A stretch of 54,424 nucleotides of DNA, taken from NCBI GenBank assembly GCA_900660155.1, contig CABFPE010000044.1, positions 1,565,706 through 1,620,129 of the forward strand. Reading direction: 5' to 3'. The DNA comes from Hofstenia miamia (lineage: Eukaryota > Xenacoelomorpha > Acoela > Hofsteniidae). A model generated the notes under the pieces. The model had not been told where the DNA came from. It made no database searches and saw nothing but the letters and a program-made list of their open reading frames with translations. Shown one piece after another: positions 33,828-44,481 of the stretch. Each line of letters begins with the position of its first letter. Position 1 is the first letter of the stretch. A program made the position numbers and the translations under genes.

Positions 33828-36272
33828 CTAATAAAATACATTTTGCACTTTGCTTTTTTTAGACCGTTTTCGTCTTTTAGGAGACGGTGAAAAGTTTACT
33901 TGTAAACCAGAGGAGCCCTTCAAAGGCGCCTTATGCTTGGATGATCGCAAAATAGTTCTTACAAGTGAGTTTCGTTTTTTTTCCGTAAAATCAATCCATT
34001 CTTCTGGAGTAAAATTTATTCTTTTAGCAACATCTGGAGCAAGAACTAAATTACCTTTGCCTACTACAGCATCGTAAATATTACTCCACTGATACTCTAC
34101 AACAGTATACAATTTTTCAATAAGTTTACTTACTGTAACCTTTGGCTGAGAACTGCATTCATCTAAAACACAACGTATGGCATCACATTCCAAATGTTTC
34201 CAATCCAAACAACCTGAATTCCAGTTATAGTCCAATGGTTCGACCACATTTTCTTGAAAATACTCAACAACATCTGGGAAGGTAGCTTCATTACTATTAA
34301 TAAATTCACGACATTTATTAGCAAATGAGAAAGAATTGTTACAACTAGTGATACCACCCGGACCGAAAATATCTTCTATTACATAGGATTTTTCACGACT
34401 TGACATGGATGCAGAAGCTGAGGTTTTCAAAAATTTTTCTAAACTATCTCGGATATGTGTATTACAAAAAACCAGTTGAGATTGGGGTAGGGAGTATTTC
34501 AGAGCTTTCTTAAGATTAGGACTGTAACGTGAACCTATAACAAGTTTATCTAAGTCAAAATCACTAAGTGCGCATGATAATTGGTTAAAAAAGGATGAAA
34601 AGACATCGAATTCAACATCACCATGCAACAAAATTGGACCAACCATAATGGCTGGAGAGTTTGTAACCTTAGAAAGCACACTATGGTTACGGTAAACTGT
34701 TGCAGTGATGTAAAAATCGCCAAGTGAATAAGTTTTATCAATTGTCAACACTTCACTATCTTCTCTGCGGATACATTGATGACCAATATCACTTATCTGA
34801 TTATTGATATAAAGCATAATTAATGGCACGCGATTTTTCCGATGAACCACACTTTGAACAAAGGGGTGCGTGAAAATCATATTCTCTACTTTCACAATTT
34901 CATCTGCAAACATTACTTTATGAAACTTCCCAGAATTTACCTTGCTGGTTTTTAAAATATTTTTCTTATTACTAAATTTTTGAACAGATTGTGACCATAT
35001 GCGATCCAAATGAGGGGTGTCTTCACTATCTTTTGACGGCTCCTCCTCCATAGCACTTGGAATAACTACAGAATCAGTATATTTGACACGTAATTCTGGT
35101 GGGATTGAACTTATTTTAAAATTACCACGATATTCAACTAAAGCAACACGTTCATAGTTACTACCTTGGTTATAAATCCATGTAACACGTCTGCGATAAT
35201 TATCATCTAATTTATGTCTAAGATAGTACCGATGCATAATATAAACATCTTTCTCCTTAGGTTGAGGAAAAAGCGGAACTCTGTAAGTTTTCCTTGCAAT
35301 AGATTGCTTTATGCAATATTTGCCCATAGTACCATAGATTAAAGAATAATTTCCATCCATTGTATACCTCCATCTTGAGATAGGACAAGCTAAAGAACTT
35401 CGTTGCCATGGTCCGCAATCATCTGGGTATTGTGTCATTCTTTTACTACGGTTTTTTCTGTTGTTGTTTATTAAAAAATAAACATTACATTTATCACCAT
35501 CTGGAATACTGTCATATACATATGTAGGATTTCTTAATAACTTAAATATTCCAGAAACTAATATAAATTCATTGAGTGGTAAGCGCATACCCCCAATATT
35601 ACTTTTAACAGAACTTTCAACTTCGGAAGCAACAGAGTCAGTTTCATCAGAATTATTATCTAAATCCTTAGAAGGTGAATTAACTTCTTTAAGAGATTCA
35701 TCTATATTTTCATTAAATGAGAGATTTTTATTGATAATTGAGAACGCTTCTTCAGTAGATAAAGGCAATTCAAGATTAAGATATGAAACTATTACTGAAG
35801 CCACTATCCATGCTCCACAGCTGTGATTGTCATTCTGTACTTGCTTTGTATATAATAAATTTGTTTTAATATTTGTGCCATTAGGAAAACAAATTGTCGC
35901 AATATTCAAAATAACCGAATCAGAAGAAGCTCCAAATGAATCTATATAAAGCATAGTTTGTGAGATGAAATCCACAACAACAGCAGTATAGTGCGATCCA
36001 TCACACAATGGAATAACAATATTTTTTGTATTCGGTACGTACTTTGGAAGGTGATCCATGTAAAATAATTCACCAGAATTGACTATTGTTGAAGAACAAG
36101 GTATCGGAAAGCAATCATCAACACTACTAAAAAACTTATCCAACAGAAAATCTACAACAATAGGCGTCATCCATTGCTTATTCCATTGAGATTCAAGATA
36201 TTGCCTTTTTAACAATCCTTCATTCGTTTGGAAATCATTTTTCGAAGATTGAGGTCTTCGCAAACTGCTCAT
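33828..36272 (-). CDS. Ulp1-type protease fused to Mutator-like transposase domain, 814 aa
   Basis: Intact single-exon frame. Residues 85-165 form a C48 (Ulp1/SENP) cysteine protease core: His94 (DGSHYTAVVVDF), Asp111 (LYIDSFG), Gln146 and Cys152 (NDNHSCGAWIV), with the usual six-residue Gln-Cys spacing. An acidic linker (175-225) and a Trp/Cys-bearing middle region follow. Residues 420-620 look like a MULE transposase: Asp511 in LTIDKTYSLGDFYITATVY and a CNTH zinc-binding-like pair near 602-605. The place of the second catalytic Asp (normally TDGE) reads GSRYSP (579-584). A basic tail KRRKRSKKSK (799-808) is a likely nuclear signal. The ATG at 36272 is preceded by an in-frame TGA nine bases upstream. 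Known plant Kaonashi MULEs also pair Ulp1 and MULE parts. It may be a transposon protein or a domesticated gene; substrate unknown. Confidence 0.75.
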   Translation of the reverse strand: MSSLRRPQSSKNDFQTNEGLLKRQYLESQWNKQWMTPIVVDFLLDKFFSSVDDCFPIPCSSTIVNSGELFYMDHLPKYVPNTKNIVIPLCDGSHYTAVVVDFISQTMLYIDSFGASSDSVILNIATICFPNGTNIKTNLLYTKQVQNDNHSCGAWIVASVIVSYLNLELPLSTEEAFSIINKNLSFNENIDESLKEVNSPSKDLDNNSDETDSVASEVESSVKSNIGGMRLPLNEFILVSGIFKLLRNPTYVYDSIPDGDKCNVYFLINNNRKNRSKRMTQYPDDCGPWQRSSLACPISRWRYTMDGNYSLIYGTMGKYCIKQSIARKTYRVPLFPQPKEKDVYIMHRYYLRHKLDDNYRRRVTWIYNQGSNYERVALVEYRGNFKISSIPPELRVKYTDSVVIPSAMEEEPSKDSEDTPHLDRIWSQSVQKFSNKKNILKTSKVNSGKFHKVMFADEIVKVENMIFTHPFVQSVVHRKNRVPLIMLYINNQISDIGHQCIRREDSEVLTIDKTYSLGDFYITATVYRNHSVLSKVTNSPAIMVGPILLHGDVEFDVFSSFFNQLSCALSDFDLDKLVIGSRYSPNLKKALKYSLPQSQLVFCNTHIRDSLEKFLKTSASASMSSREKSYVIEDIFGPGGITSCNNSFSFANKCREFINSNEATFPDVVEYFQENVVEPLDYNWNSGCLDWKHLECDAIRCVLDECSSQPKVTVSKLIEKLYTVVEYQWSNIYDAVVGKGNLVLAPDVAKRINFTPEEWIDFTEKKRNSLVRTILRSSKHKAPLKGSSGLQVNFSPSPKRRKRSKKSKVQNVFY

Positions 36273-37053
36273 TCGAAATCAAAGCCTTTGTTTTTGTAAA
36301 TTTTACGTCATAAACAACATGCACAAAATTTCGAAAAGACTATCGGAGCATTTGCTACAAGTCTAATTTAAATGATTTAAGACATACTAAATATAATTTT
36401 TATTATTATTAAATAACAAAAACTTAATATAATTTTCTTAGAAACAATTTACAAAATATTAAGAGTTAAATACGCCTGACGTCATCAAACATGTTATATT
36501 ATTACTTCAACGGATTTAGTAAAATATGTTGTTATGTATTTGAAATATACTATAGTTGTAATAGTACAATTATTAGAAGAGAAATGCAAGTATAAATTTT
36601 ATCCCTCATCTTATGGCTTTAACTAATTTTGAACTTTGCTCATGTTTCAGCAGTTCAATATATTTTATGCAACTGTTACAGAATGTATTTCATATTATTT
36701 GACAACATCAGTTCCCACCATGCATTGAAGAAATGTTACAAATGAATGAGTTCTGAACCACCATCTGAAATTATGAAAGCACGCTCTAGTAATATTATAA
36801 TATGATAAGCAAGCTCTTTTTCAATGAGTAAATTATGTATTTTTGTATCTAATTGATCATTCATATATATAGGCACTGCAAGTGGGGACAGCTGTGACCA
36901 TTTCATGGTGAGTTGATTGAATTGATAGAGTTTTATCAAATTGAAATTCTGAATTTCTTAGCAATACTTGATTAAATACATTTAAAATGCATTCACTATT
37001 GGGCAAAATGCATTGAAACATATTTTTTTTTTGTATGAAATACATTTATTTTA
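36273..37053. other. Upstream region of the Ulp1-Mutator gene
   Basis: No coding frame I accept. No long inverted repeats matching the downstream side of the gene (33.66-33.83 kb) are visible, so transposon ends are not evident. Confidence 0.4.
36477..36484. promoter_or_regulatory. CRE-type palindrome TGACGTCA
   Basis: Perfect CREB/ATF site 205 bp upstream of the Ulp1-Mutator start codon, with a half-site TACGTCA at 36304-36310. Function is inferred only from the motif and position. Confidence 0.3.
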
Positions 37054-37939
37054 GGTCTATACGTAGCTCGCCCAAAGGAATTTTCGCCAATTTGGACATT
37101 TCGCCCACCAGATTTTTGGCCCAATGAATTTTTTGCCCATTAGATTTTTCGCCCAGTGGATTATTCGCCCAATGGAATTTTGGCCCACTGACTGTCTCGC
37201 CACCCAATAAAACATTGTAATGCCTATGCATGTTATGTCATATTGATTTTCATGCTCAATGCTTATGCTAATTTGCTTTTTTTGATTTCACAACATCATC
37301 ATCTTGTTTATCATGGCAATGCTCGCCAGAGGAGGATCTAATATATATACATATATATAAAAACTCAGAGTATGAATGAAACCAACATACTTGTAGCTGT
37401 ATGTAGAATTTGTTACTACTCTGGCTTTACAGCCATTGAAATCACATTTCCAATACACAGAATTACATTTACTCAAATGTATACAAAAGAAATATCCTGC
37501 ATACTTCAATTTACTTCCACCTCATGTGGTTTTTATAATCTCCATTCTAAATAAGGAAAAACCCAGATCATATTTAAAAAATTTTTTATTTAGAAAATAT
37601 TATATTATTCTTAACAATGCTTTCACACCAGATGAGTATGTCCACATCGGTCTCAGTGAGACTGAGAACAATATTTTTTTAAATAGAAGATAGAACCATC
37701 ATTATGTAATGAATGTTTATTGCTACTCATTTATGGATTTCAATTTTCATTACGAAAAGGTTGTCATGATGTTGGGCAGGACAAATAGTGGGCAAAAGAT
37801 CCATTGGGCAAGATATTCTCTGGGTAAAAAATAGTATTGGGCAATATATTCCTTGGGCGAATAGTCTAATTGGGCGAAAGGTCCATTGGGCAAATAAGTA
37901 CATTGGGCTAAAAAATTTTGGGCTAACAATGTATACCCC
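37054..37939. mobile_element. Foldback element with GGGC-subrepeat arms, Mutator-like
   Basis: Inverted arms of about 160 bp (37054-37210 and 37775-37939), each made of about nine units near 17 bp built on GCCCAATGGA/TCCATTGGGC. Outer ends are GGTCTATACGTAGCTCGCCC and, reversed, GGGGTATACATTGTTAGCCC. The perfect 8-bp word TTATTTTA flanks both sides (37046-37053, 37940-37947). The interior keeps a FLYWCH zinc-finger remnant, a domain common in animal Mutator-like transposases. The foldback arms and duplication length fit Mutator-like or hAT; the FLYWCH content favours Mutator. Confidence 0.75.
37378..37524 (-). pseudogene. FLYWCH zinc-finger remnant inside foldback element
   Basis: On the minus strand: GGSKLKYAGYFFC, then SVYWKCDFNGCKARVVT, the classic FLYWCH pattern with both cysteines and the YW and ARVVT words. 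The closing His-x-His is degraded to a single His (GFIHT). A TGA at 37522-37524 sits just before the domain where FLYWCH proteins often have Arg. DNA-binding role in the parent transposase is inferred. Confidence 0.65.
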
Positions 37940-38174
37940 TTATTTTACACATTTTTCAATTCTAATTTATATAAATGTATACATGTGGATTATGCTATTA
38001 ATACATAAAACATGCAATCATCTTTAATTCATTAAACTAGGTTAAATCTTTTATTAACATCTGGAAAATAATGTTTTTAAAGTTATTTCCATTTGAAATG
38101 CATTATTTTATTTATTATAAGGTGTTCCTATTATTAATTTCAAAATAGTTGAGCTTAAGAAAATAACAAAACAT

Positions 38175-38890
38175 ACCCAGATAACAATTTAAGGGCTAAA
38201 CAACGTTTTGTGTTGTTATATGGTTGTTTTATGAATCAAAAACAATGTTGTTTTAACATTGAAATGGTACCATTTCATTAGTTGGAACAACATTGCTTCA
38301 ACAATGTCACAGTAGGTTGCTTTTTGGCTGTTTTTTGAATAAAAACACAATATTTTAAGGTCATTGTTTTATGTGGTCACATGATTGTTTTAGCATTACT
38401 TTTATATGCAAAGTAACATTTCATTGATGCTCAAACAAGCACAAGCCCAATAAAGGCAGACCATTATCTTTCAGATACTGTCAAACATATTCAATACAAA
38501 CATTTGTTAAACATTTAAATGAATGTCTTGTACATAAATGATAACAATCAGCATAAAAATTTGCCAAATTTAACAAAAATTGAAAAATCTAACATTTAGT
38601 ACAATCTTGAAATAGTACTTTCTTAAATCATGAAAATTATCTTCTGCTCAAATGTAAACTTTTATTTAACAGTCAATTTCAAGGTGTCTAAATATTCATG
38701 AAAAAATTATTTTGAAAATTCACTTAACTGGTATATTATAATTTTCACAAATTTCTAATAATAAGAATAGCAAAGTGAGTTTTATTTCTGAGCATCTGCT
38801 CACTGATTATATATTACTAAAATTGTTATTATGATGTTAGGGGTTGCTGCAACAACCAAAAGTATAAAACAACTATCAACAAAATAAATG
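38175..38890 (+). mobile_element. TIR element family 1, copy c (right end lost)
   Basis: Starts ACCCAGATAACAATTTAAGG and tracks copy b (7838-8656) through GTTGCTGC(A/C)ACAACCAAAAG near the end, then diverges before the terminal CTGGGT. Confidence 0.65.
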
Positions 38891-39117
38891 TCCTCATCTG
38901 CATGTCAAATTTTCTCACATTTTTAAATGGAAAAATATTGCCTACATATGATTAGATAAGGCTTAAATGATTAAAGACATTGTTTGATTTTTGAAAGACT
39001 TTATCATAAAGAATGTTCCAATGTGCAGCTACCAATTCGGTTGTTAAATTACATTTGCATTATTCTACAACTCAGAAACCTATCACTTTGAATTTCATTA
39101 TTAATTTTTTTATTCAG

Positions 39118-39200
39118 ATGGCAATTACAAGCCAGAAGAAGGGTCCTTCTCTGCTGCTATTAGCCAGTCAACCCATGTTCTGAAAAGAATTCTGTCATGA
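39118..39200 (+). other. Possible terminal exon, unknown protein
   Basis: After a pyrimidine-rich acceptor (TTTTTTTATTCAG) the + strand reads GNYKPEEGSFSAAISQSTHV then LKRILS and TGA at 39198-39200. It looks protein-like but is short. No matching upstream exon found, and another frame is open for 21 codons. Confidence 0.25.
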
Positions 39201-39787
39201 TTCCCAGTGGGTACAATTTTTCATTCATATATTGTAACATTATTATCTCAACAGTGAATTGAAATTTATTTTGTTTCTGTTTAAGATTACTTGTTTGATA
39301 TTCATGGGATGTAATATATTATTTTGATTTCTTTAATTATAGCAGCAGTGCTTTTGCTACATGTATATTTACTAATATTACTTTTTTCAAAAATAGGGAA
39401 GACATTGTTTTGATCTAGTCTTGTTTAGTTATTTATTAATCCACACATTATTATATCAAATGATAGCAAACTCTGATATGATCAGTGAAAGCAGGTTGTG
39501 CTACCTTCTAAACTATAAGTACATCATCATTGTGCTACATCACCTAGTTGCTTCCTGTGATTTGAAGCTTTAAATAGGTGACTAGCTTTGATACTCTGAT
39601 TGAGCTTCCAAGGACTGATTTTCACTTCTTTGGCAACAGGCATGTTATTCAGATGTTAATTACTAATTTTTTTTCATGCTATTATCTCCATTCTGCAACT
39701 ATTTGATATTTATTTCTATTATACTCAATTGCTAATGCTTAGTTATAATTTACATAGGTTTCATCTAGTAACACATAGTGGTTTTCA
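39201..39787. other. No gene recognised
   Basis: CpG-poor AT-rich DNA without frames or repeats I can support. Confidence 0.35.
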
Positions 39788-40489
39788 CTAAAGGTGCATT
39801 CAGACAAAAACCTTTTAATTTATATCATTTAATATCCATTGAAAAATGCTCATCTGAATGAACTTTAATCAAAATGCATACAGCAAAAAGATGCTCATCT
39901 CAATGCACATCATTCAAACTGATCCCCAAACAGCTTGCATTGTTTTGAAGTAGTTCTAAAGATGCTTGTCAGATCGCACATTATTCATTTGAATGATCAA
40001 AAATTTACATTTTGTTTTGGTGGCAGTTTGTCTTAAGTAGCCATGAGTCTTAAAATATAAGGATTTTGAAGCTCAACTTCAAAATGAAGTCTGATGATAT
40101 TGAATTTTAAATGTTCCAATTTTTTAACAAAAAGCAGTTATTCTTTTCAATAAATCAATATTGGATTTTCACAAGTTATGTCAAATATATTTTACATTCA
40201 TGTATAATTAATTGAAATCACTTATAAACAAGAATTCCTGCAAGTATTGAAATTTAATTATATTGTTCAAGTGTATAATTACAAGAAAACATTAAAGAAG
40301 TAATTCCATTTATTTGAAAAATCAACAATAATGCTTGTCTAAATGAAATTTCATCAAATTGATGCATGGCAAGAAGACACTTGTCTGAATGCTCCAAATT
40401 TTGAAAGATGCATCAAAAAAGTATGCTTCAAAAAGATGCTCATCTGAAAGCATTTTCATCAAAAGACACATATCTGAATGTGCCTTTAG
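39788..40489. mobile_element. TIR element with repeated subterminal motif (702 bp)
   Basis: Inverted ends CTAAAGGTGCATTCAGA and, reversed, CTAAAGGCACATTCAGA. The motif AAAGATGCTCATCTGAATG recurs in both flanks with variations. No coding frame. Target duplication not clear, so no superfamily is assigned. Confidence 0.65.
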
Positions 40490-41037
40490 TTTACTATCAG
40501 TCATTGCAAACAGATACACTAGATGTTATTTGTTTTTGCTCATTAGCACTATTAATTTCAATGCTGCCTGATTAATTGTCTTGCTTTGCCATTGAACACT
40601 TATTGTGGATTATATTATAATTATAATTATAAGCAATTATGTGCTATCTGTGAATGTTAATTCTATTCACTAAACTATTATTGTGGCTTTCTCCAAATAT
40701 ATTCATTTACATATGTATCAAAATTGATATGAAAATTGGTAGTAAACTTAATATCAATTAATGCTGTCTCATTGAAATTATATATGAATAATTTTGTAAT
40801 TTAATTAAATTTACTAATGATTTTGCAAAGTTCATTTTGATTCTTTGTAACTTTGTGTGATCTAAACTGAAATAATGCAAGTATGATTATAAATTTTATA
40901 CATTTATATACTTTAAGATAAATTTGCAATTTCATTGCTGATAATCTTTTAAGGAAAACTTCAATTGGAATGCAGTAAAAAGATTTAATGTAAAACTTCA
41001 TATAATGTATACAAACATTAAATTTTAAAACACCATG
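40490..41037. other. No gene recognised
   Basis: AT-rich non-coding DNA, CpG-poor. Confidence 0.35.
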
Positions 41038-41768
41038 CAGGGTATTTCAAAAGTCTTGGGAACAACCATTCTTAGTAACTCAAAAACTATTAGGAGTTGA
41101 AAAATAAAAATGGTAACCATGGAAAGTTTAAAGTTTCAAGTTTTGTGGTTAATCTTCAAAGTTGCTCAATATGTGCACCATTTATCAGATGGCAGACATA
41201 GATTTGATAGTCCATTTCCTGCCAAACACATTCCAGCATCTTGATGTCAATGGTTCCCACAACTGCCATTACTCAAGGCTTTAGTTCATCAATATCTCTT
41301 GGAAAGGATGGCACATAAACTAATTGCTTGACAAAGCCCCAAAGGAAAAAGTTAAAATGTGTATGATCTGGAGATCTAGGAGACCAGGGCATGAGAATGT
41401 CATCACCTCGCCCAGCTCTCCCAATCCATCTACAATGCAGCCTTGTGTTAAGAAACTGCCTTACTCTAAGTATCCAGTTTGGTGGTGCACCATCTTGTTG
41501 AAAAATGAAGTCATCAGATTCTTCTTCTTCCAACTGAGCCATTAGCCAGTCTTCCAGCATGTTGAGATAGGATTCACCAATGCTAGTAACCTCTTCAAAG
41601 AAGAATGGTCCATAGACACCACATCTGGCAAGATAAGACAACAATCATTAGTATGACCAAAAACTTGTTTACACAAGCTTTAAAATGGCACCAGTTTAAT
41701 TTTTTTACCTGGAATAGTTCATGAGATATATGCATTTGTAATGTTCCCAAGACATTTGAAAAACCCTG
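41038..41768 (-). mobile_element. Internally deleted mariner-like element
   Basis: Inverted ends CAGGGTATTTCAAAAGTCTT and, reversed, CAGGGTTTTTCAAATGTCTTG. At 731 bp it is too short to hold a full transposase of about 340 residues. The C-terminal half survives (41273-41644). The left flank lacks the expected TA, so the end may be mutated. Confidence 0.75.
41273..41644 (-). pseudogene. Mariner/IS630-type transposase, C-terminal half
   Basis: DDE_3-type transposase fragment of 123 codons. It keeps the second catalytic Asp region (FIFQQDGAPPNWILRVRQFL), RWIGRAGRGDD, and the third (PWSPRSPDHTHFNFFLWG), followed by VKQLVYVPSFP. The N-terminal helix-turn-helix and first catalytic Asp are deleted, so it cannot transpose by itself. 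The frame itself has no internal stop. Confidence 0.8.
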
Positions 41769-41882
41769 TATTTAAAGAACTAATTAATCTTAGAAATACC
41801 TTATTTTCATAAACAAAGAATTTTGTAACCACAGTCATGTCCATCTGCTTAATATACATCAATAAATCTTATTTACTGTATA

Positions 41883-42062
41883 ATGAATACTGAATCCAAA
41901 ATGAGGAAAATTTTTGTATTCAATGAATACTCAGTGTTTATAGAGCATTTCAAATTACAAATTATATCAATTCACCCAGACAGAATCAAAAGAAAATGCA
42001 GATACTATTTTGGGTCCATTGCAAAGGTAGATAGAGAAATAGAACATTTTGGATTCTATTAA
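41883..42062 (+). other. Short open frame, 59 codons, unknown
   Basis: Starts ATGAATACTGAATCC and reads MNTESKMRKIFVFNEYSVF, then IEHFKLQIISIHPDRIKRKC and YYFGSIAK before a possible GTAGAT donor, or on to TAA at 42060-42062. Composition is protein-like, but no homologue comes to mind. Confidence 0.2.
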
Positions 42063-42696
42063 TTGTTGTACATGCAAAGTTAGTTAATATTAGAGTTACA
42101 TAAAATCTTCAATTTTTAAGTACTGTGAATCTGAATACCTTTGAAATATATTTTTCACATATAAAGGAAAATTATTTTCCTAGAAAACTTGTATTGTTAT
42201 TGGTAGCAAATAGAAAATGTGTTGGCTGTATTTTCTCATATTTCAACATGTAATCATTTGACTAATATGCATTGGTATCATTTTAAACGTCTTTTCCAGA
42301 TCAAAGAAAAAATTTAACTCTTGAATAACATGCAAATTTTAAAGTGATATATTGATAAATAATGACATCATTCCAAGGAAATAGGTGAGACATGACAAAG
42401 TGTCATTCAATCGCCAAAGGGATAGACTCATAGGTTGAAAACACTGCTTTAAGCACTTATTTGATCATTAGATAGTAGACTATGAACAGTTAGCCTAAAA
42501 CTTTGTAAACAACTGACCACAAGTAGCTGTTACAAAAGCCCACTAGTGTACTACCAGTGGAAAACTATATGTCATGTAATGGTATAATAAATTTTATTAC
42601 AAATGTACTAAAAATCCATTTTTTGCATAGAGTTCAACTACAAAAATTACTATTGCCTGAAAGACACTACTTCTCTTTTGTGCGATATTGATTGCA

Positions 42697-42882
42697 ATGG
42701 GCCAAAAACGTAGGTTCAGCACTGGAAACTTTTGGCTTTGTATGATTCCGATCCATATTGCGATTGTTTATCTGATATTTCGCTTTTTTTCTAAAAGGCA
42801 ATGCTGGGCATGCTTGAAACTTAACAAACAATTACAAACTGAAATTGAAAATAATAATTTATTTAAACAGAATACGTTATAG
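42697..42882 (+). CDS. Possible small single-pass membrane protein, 61 aa
   Basis: Complete small frame with a favourable start context (G at -3 and +4). After a basic N-terminus (MGQKRRFSTGN) comes one hydrophobic helix (FWLCMIPIHIAIVYLIFRFF), a Cys-Lys stretch (KRQCWACLKLNK), and a polar tail ending TAG. The charge pattern suggests an N-in or N-out single-pass protein; orientation is not decidable. It sits exactly where CpG-poor DNA gives way to CpG-containing DNA, as a promoter-proximal gene might. Not recognised as any named family; chance is a real alternative. Confidence 0.35.
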   Translation: MGQKRRFSTGNFWLCMIPIHIAIVYLIFRFFSKRQCWACLKLNKQLQTEIENNNLFKQNTL

Positions 42883-43664
42883 AAAACCTTAAAATGTATA
42901 AACTAAAAAATAGAAACATTTTTGTCCACATTGCTAATAGATTTTCCGACAGTCACTGTTTGATTAGCATTCCCTGCTTGGTAACAGTAAAGCCCGTACT
43001 ATTGGAATTTCGTATTTAGCGCCATTTTTTGAATAATTTCGTCAAACTTGCCATAGCCCATGTTGTATCTGCAGTGTTATAAACAACAGGGGTCGGAAGA
43101 TGGGGTGGGGCCGAACCCGATATTTTCCTAGAATCGCATGTCAGGACTCGGGCAGGTCTGAATCTTTTAAAATATTAGCTGTAACTGATGTAATAACTTG
43201 TTGAACTTAGCCATAACTACACATTTTGTAAGTTACCAGTAAGCGATTTTGTGCAGTTCCCATGAAAAATTTAGATTTCATAAACCTATTGCGCTTGGCT
43301 CACAAAACCTTGCTTTCTTCAAAGCTTGATTACACATAATCGATTAGCAAGTAATTTTGAACAAAATAAAAGTTATTGTCAATATATAGTCGGCATATAT
43401 CGTCTCAAGGGAGGCTATTTTCTGCATATTTCGTTGAAAGAGTACTTTATTAGAGTATATAATAACTTTTCAGAAGACGAGGCTTTCATGATACATTCTA
43501 AAAATGCTAAAAAAATTAAATATAAATACCACTTCTATTAATATATAATAAACTTCTAAGGGAGATAGTTGGCTCTTACTCATTCTATTTAGTGGTAAGA
43601 TATAGAAAAATATATTTGTATTACAAATTTGAAGTTTTTCTGTTACTCTTGTTAAGCTGTTGAG
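42883..43664. other. No gene recognised
   Basis: A G-rich GGGGTGGGGCCGAACCCG patch near 43100 resembles some hAT ends without a partner. A 71-codon frame at 43326-43541 is Lys/Tyr/Phe-rich and unsupported. Confidence 0.3.
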
Positions 43665-44443
43665 TAGGGATGGGATTTGGATAGTGAATTCGATATACCG
43701 GATAATTCTACTGCCGGATACCGGATAATATATTATTCAATTATTGCTAGGGCAACGAGAAATATGACTTTAAAAAAACAAAATATGACGTTACTTTTAT
43801 CACAAGATTTTTCGGAATTTAGTTAACATGCCCTAAAATATTACCATGCATTTTTCAAAGTGATTCATTTAGGCAATATAAAAGGTTTATCTATATAGTT
43901 CCTTGAATATTTTTTCAGTGCCCAGCATACATGGCCAATCCTAGAAACGCGTCGACCAGTCGGTCAACAACTAGCTAGTCATTTAACTTCTCTGGGGTTA
44001 AACCAATAAGTAAATTAATTGAAATTGAATGAATATATACATTATATTTCAAATGATTTAGAGCAATCACAATCCAGCATTAATTTTGAAGATTTTTTCT
44101 TTATTTTAATGAAACTATGCCAAAATATGACTTTTATGACTTTTCAGCTATAAATATTACCGTATTTTTCAAAAAACAAAAATATGACTTTATAACTTCC
44201 TATTTAACTGCACACCAGGTCTGTAAACCACTTAATTTTAAGCACACTGCAAAATAGACCAACAGAAAAAAATATAACTTTCATGACTTTTGGTTATGAA
44301 TAACAACCTCATTTATCAATGAATATCGACCTCTTGCGAATGAAAATAAATAAATTTTAAATAGACTATGTCCTGATATGTCAAAAAAACTTGTTTTGTT
44401 ACGTGACAACTTCCATATCATGGAAAAAAGCTTTTTTCTCGAN

Positions 44444-44481
<38 letters not shown>

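Noticed and set aside
37054..37939. CRISPR-like array from the 17-bp repeats
   Set aside because: Units are degenerate, lack true spacers, are arranged as inverted arms and are flanked by a target duplication, so this is a transposon foldback structure in a eukaryote.
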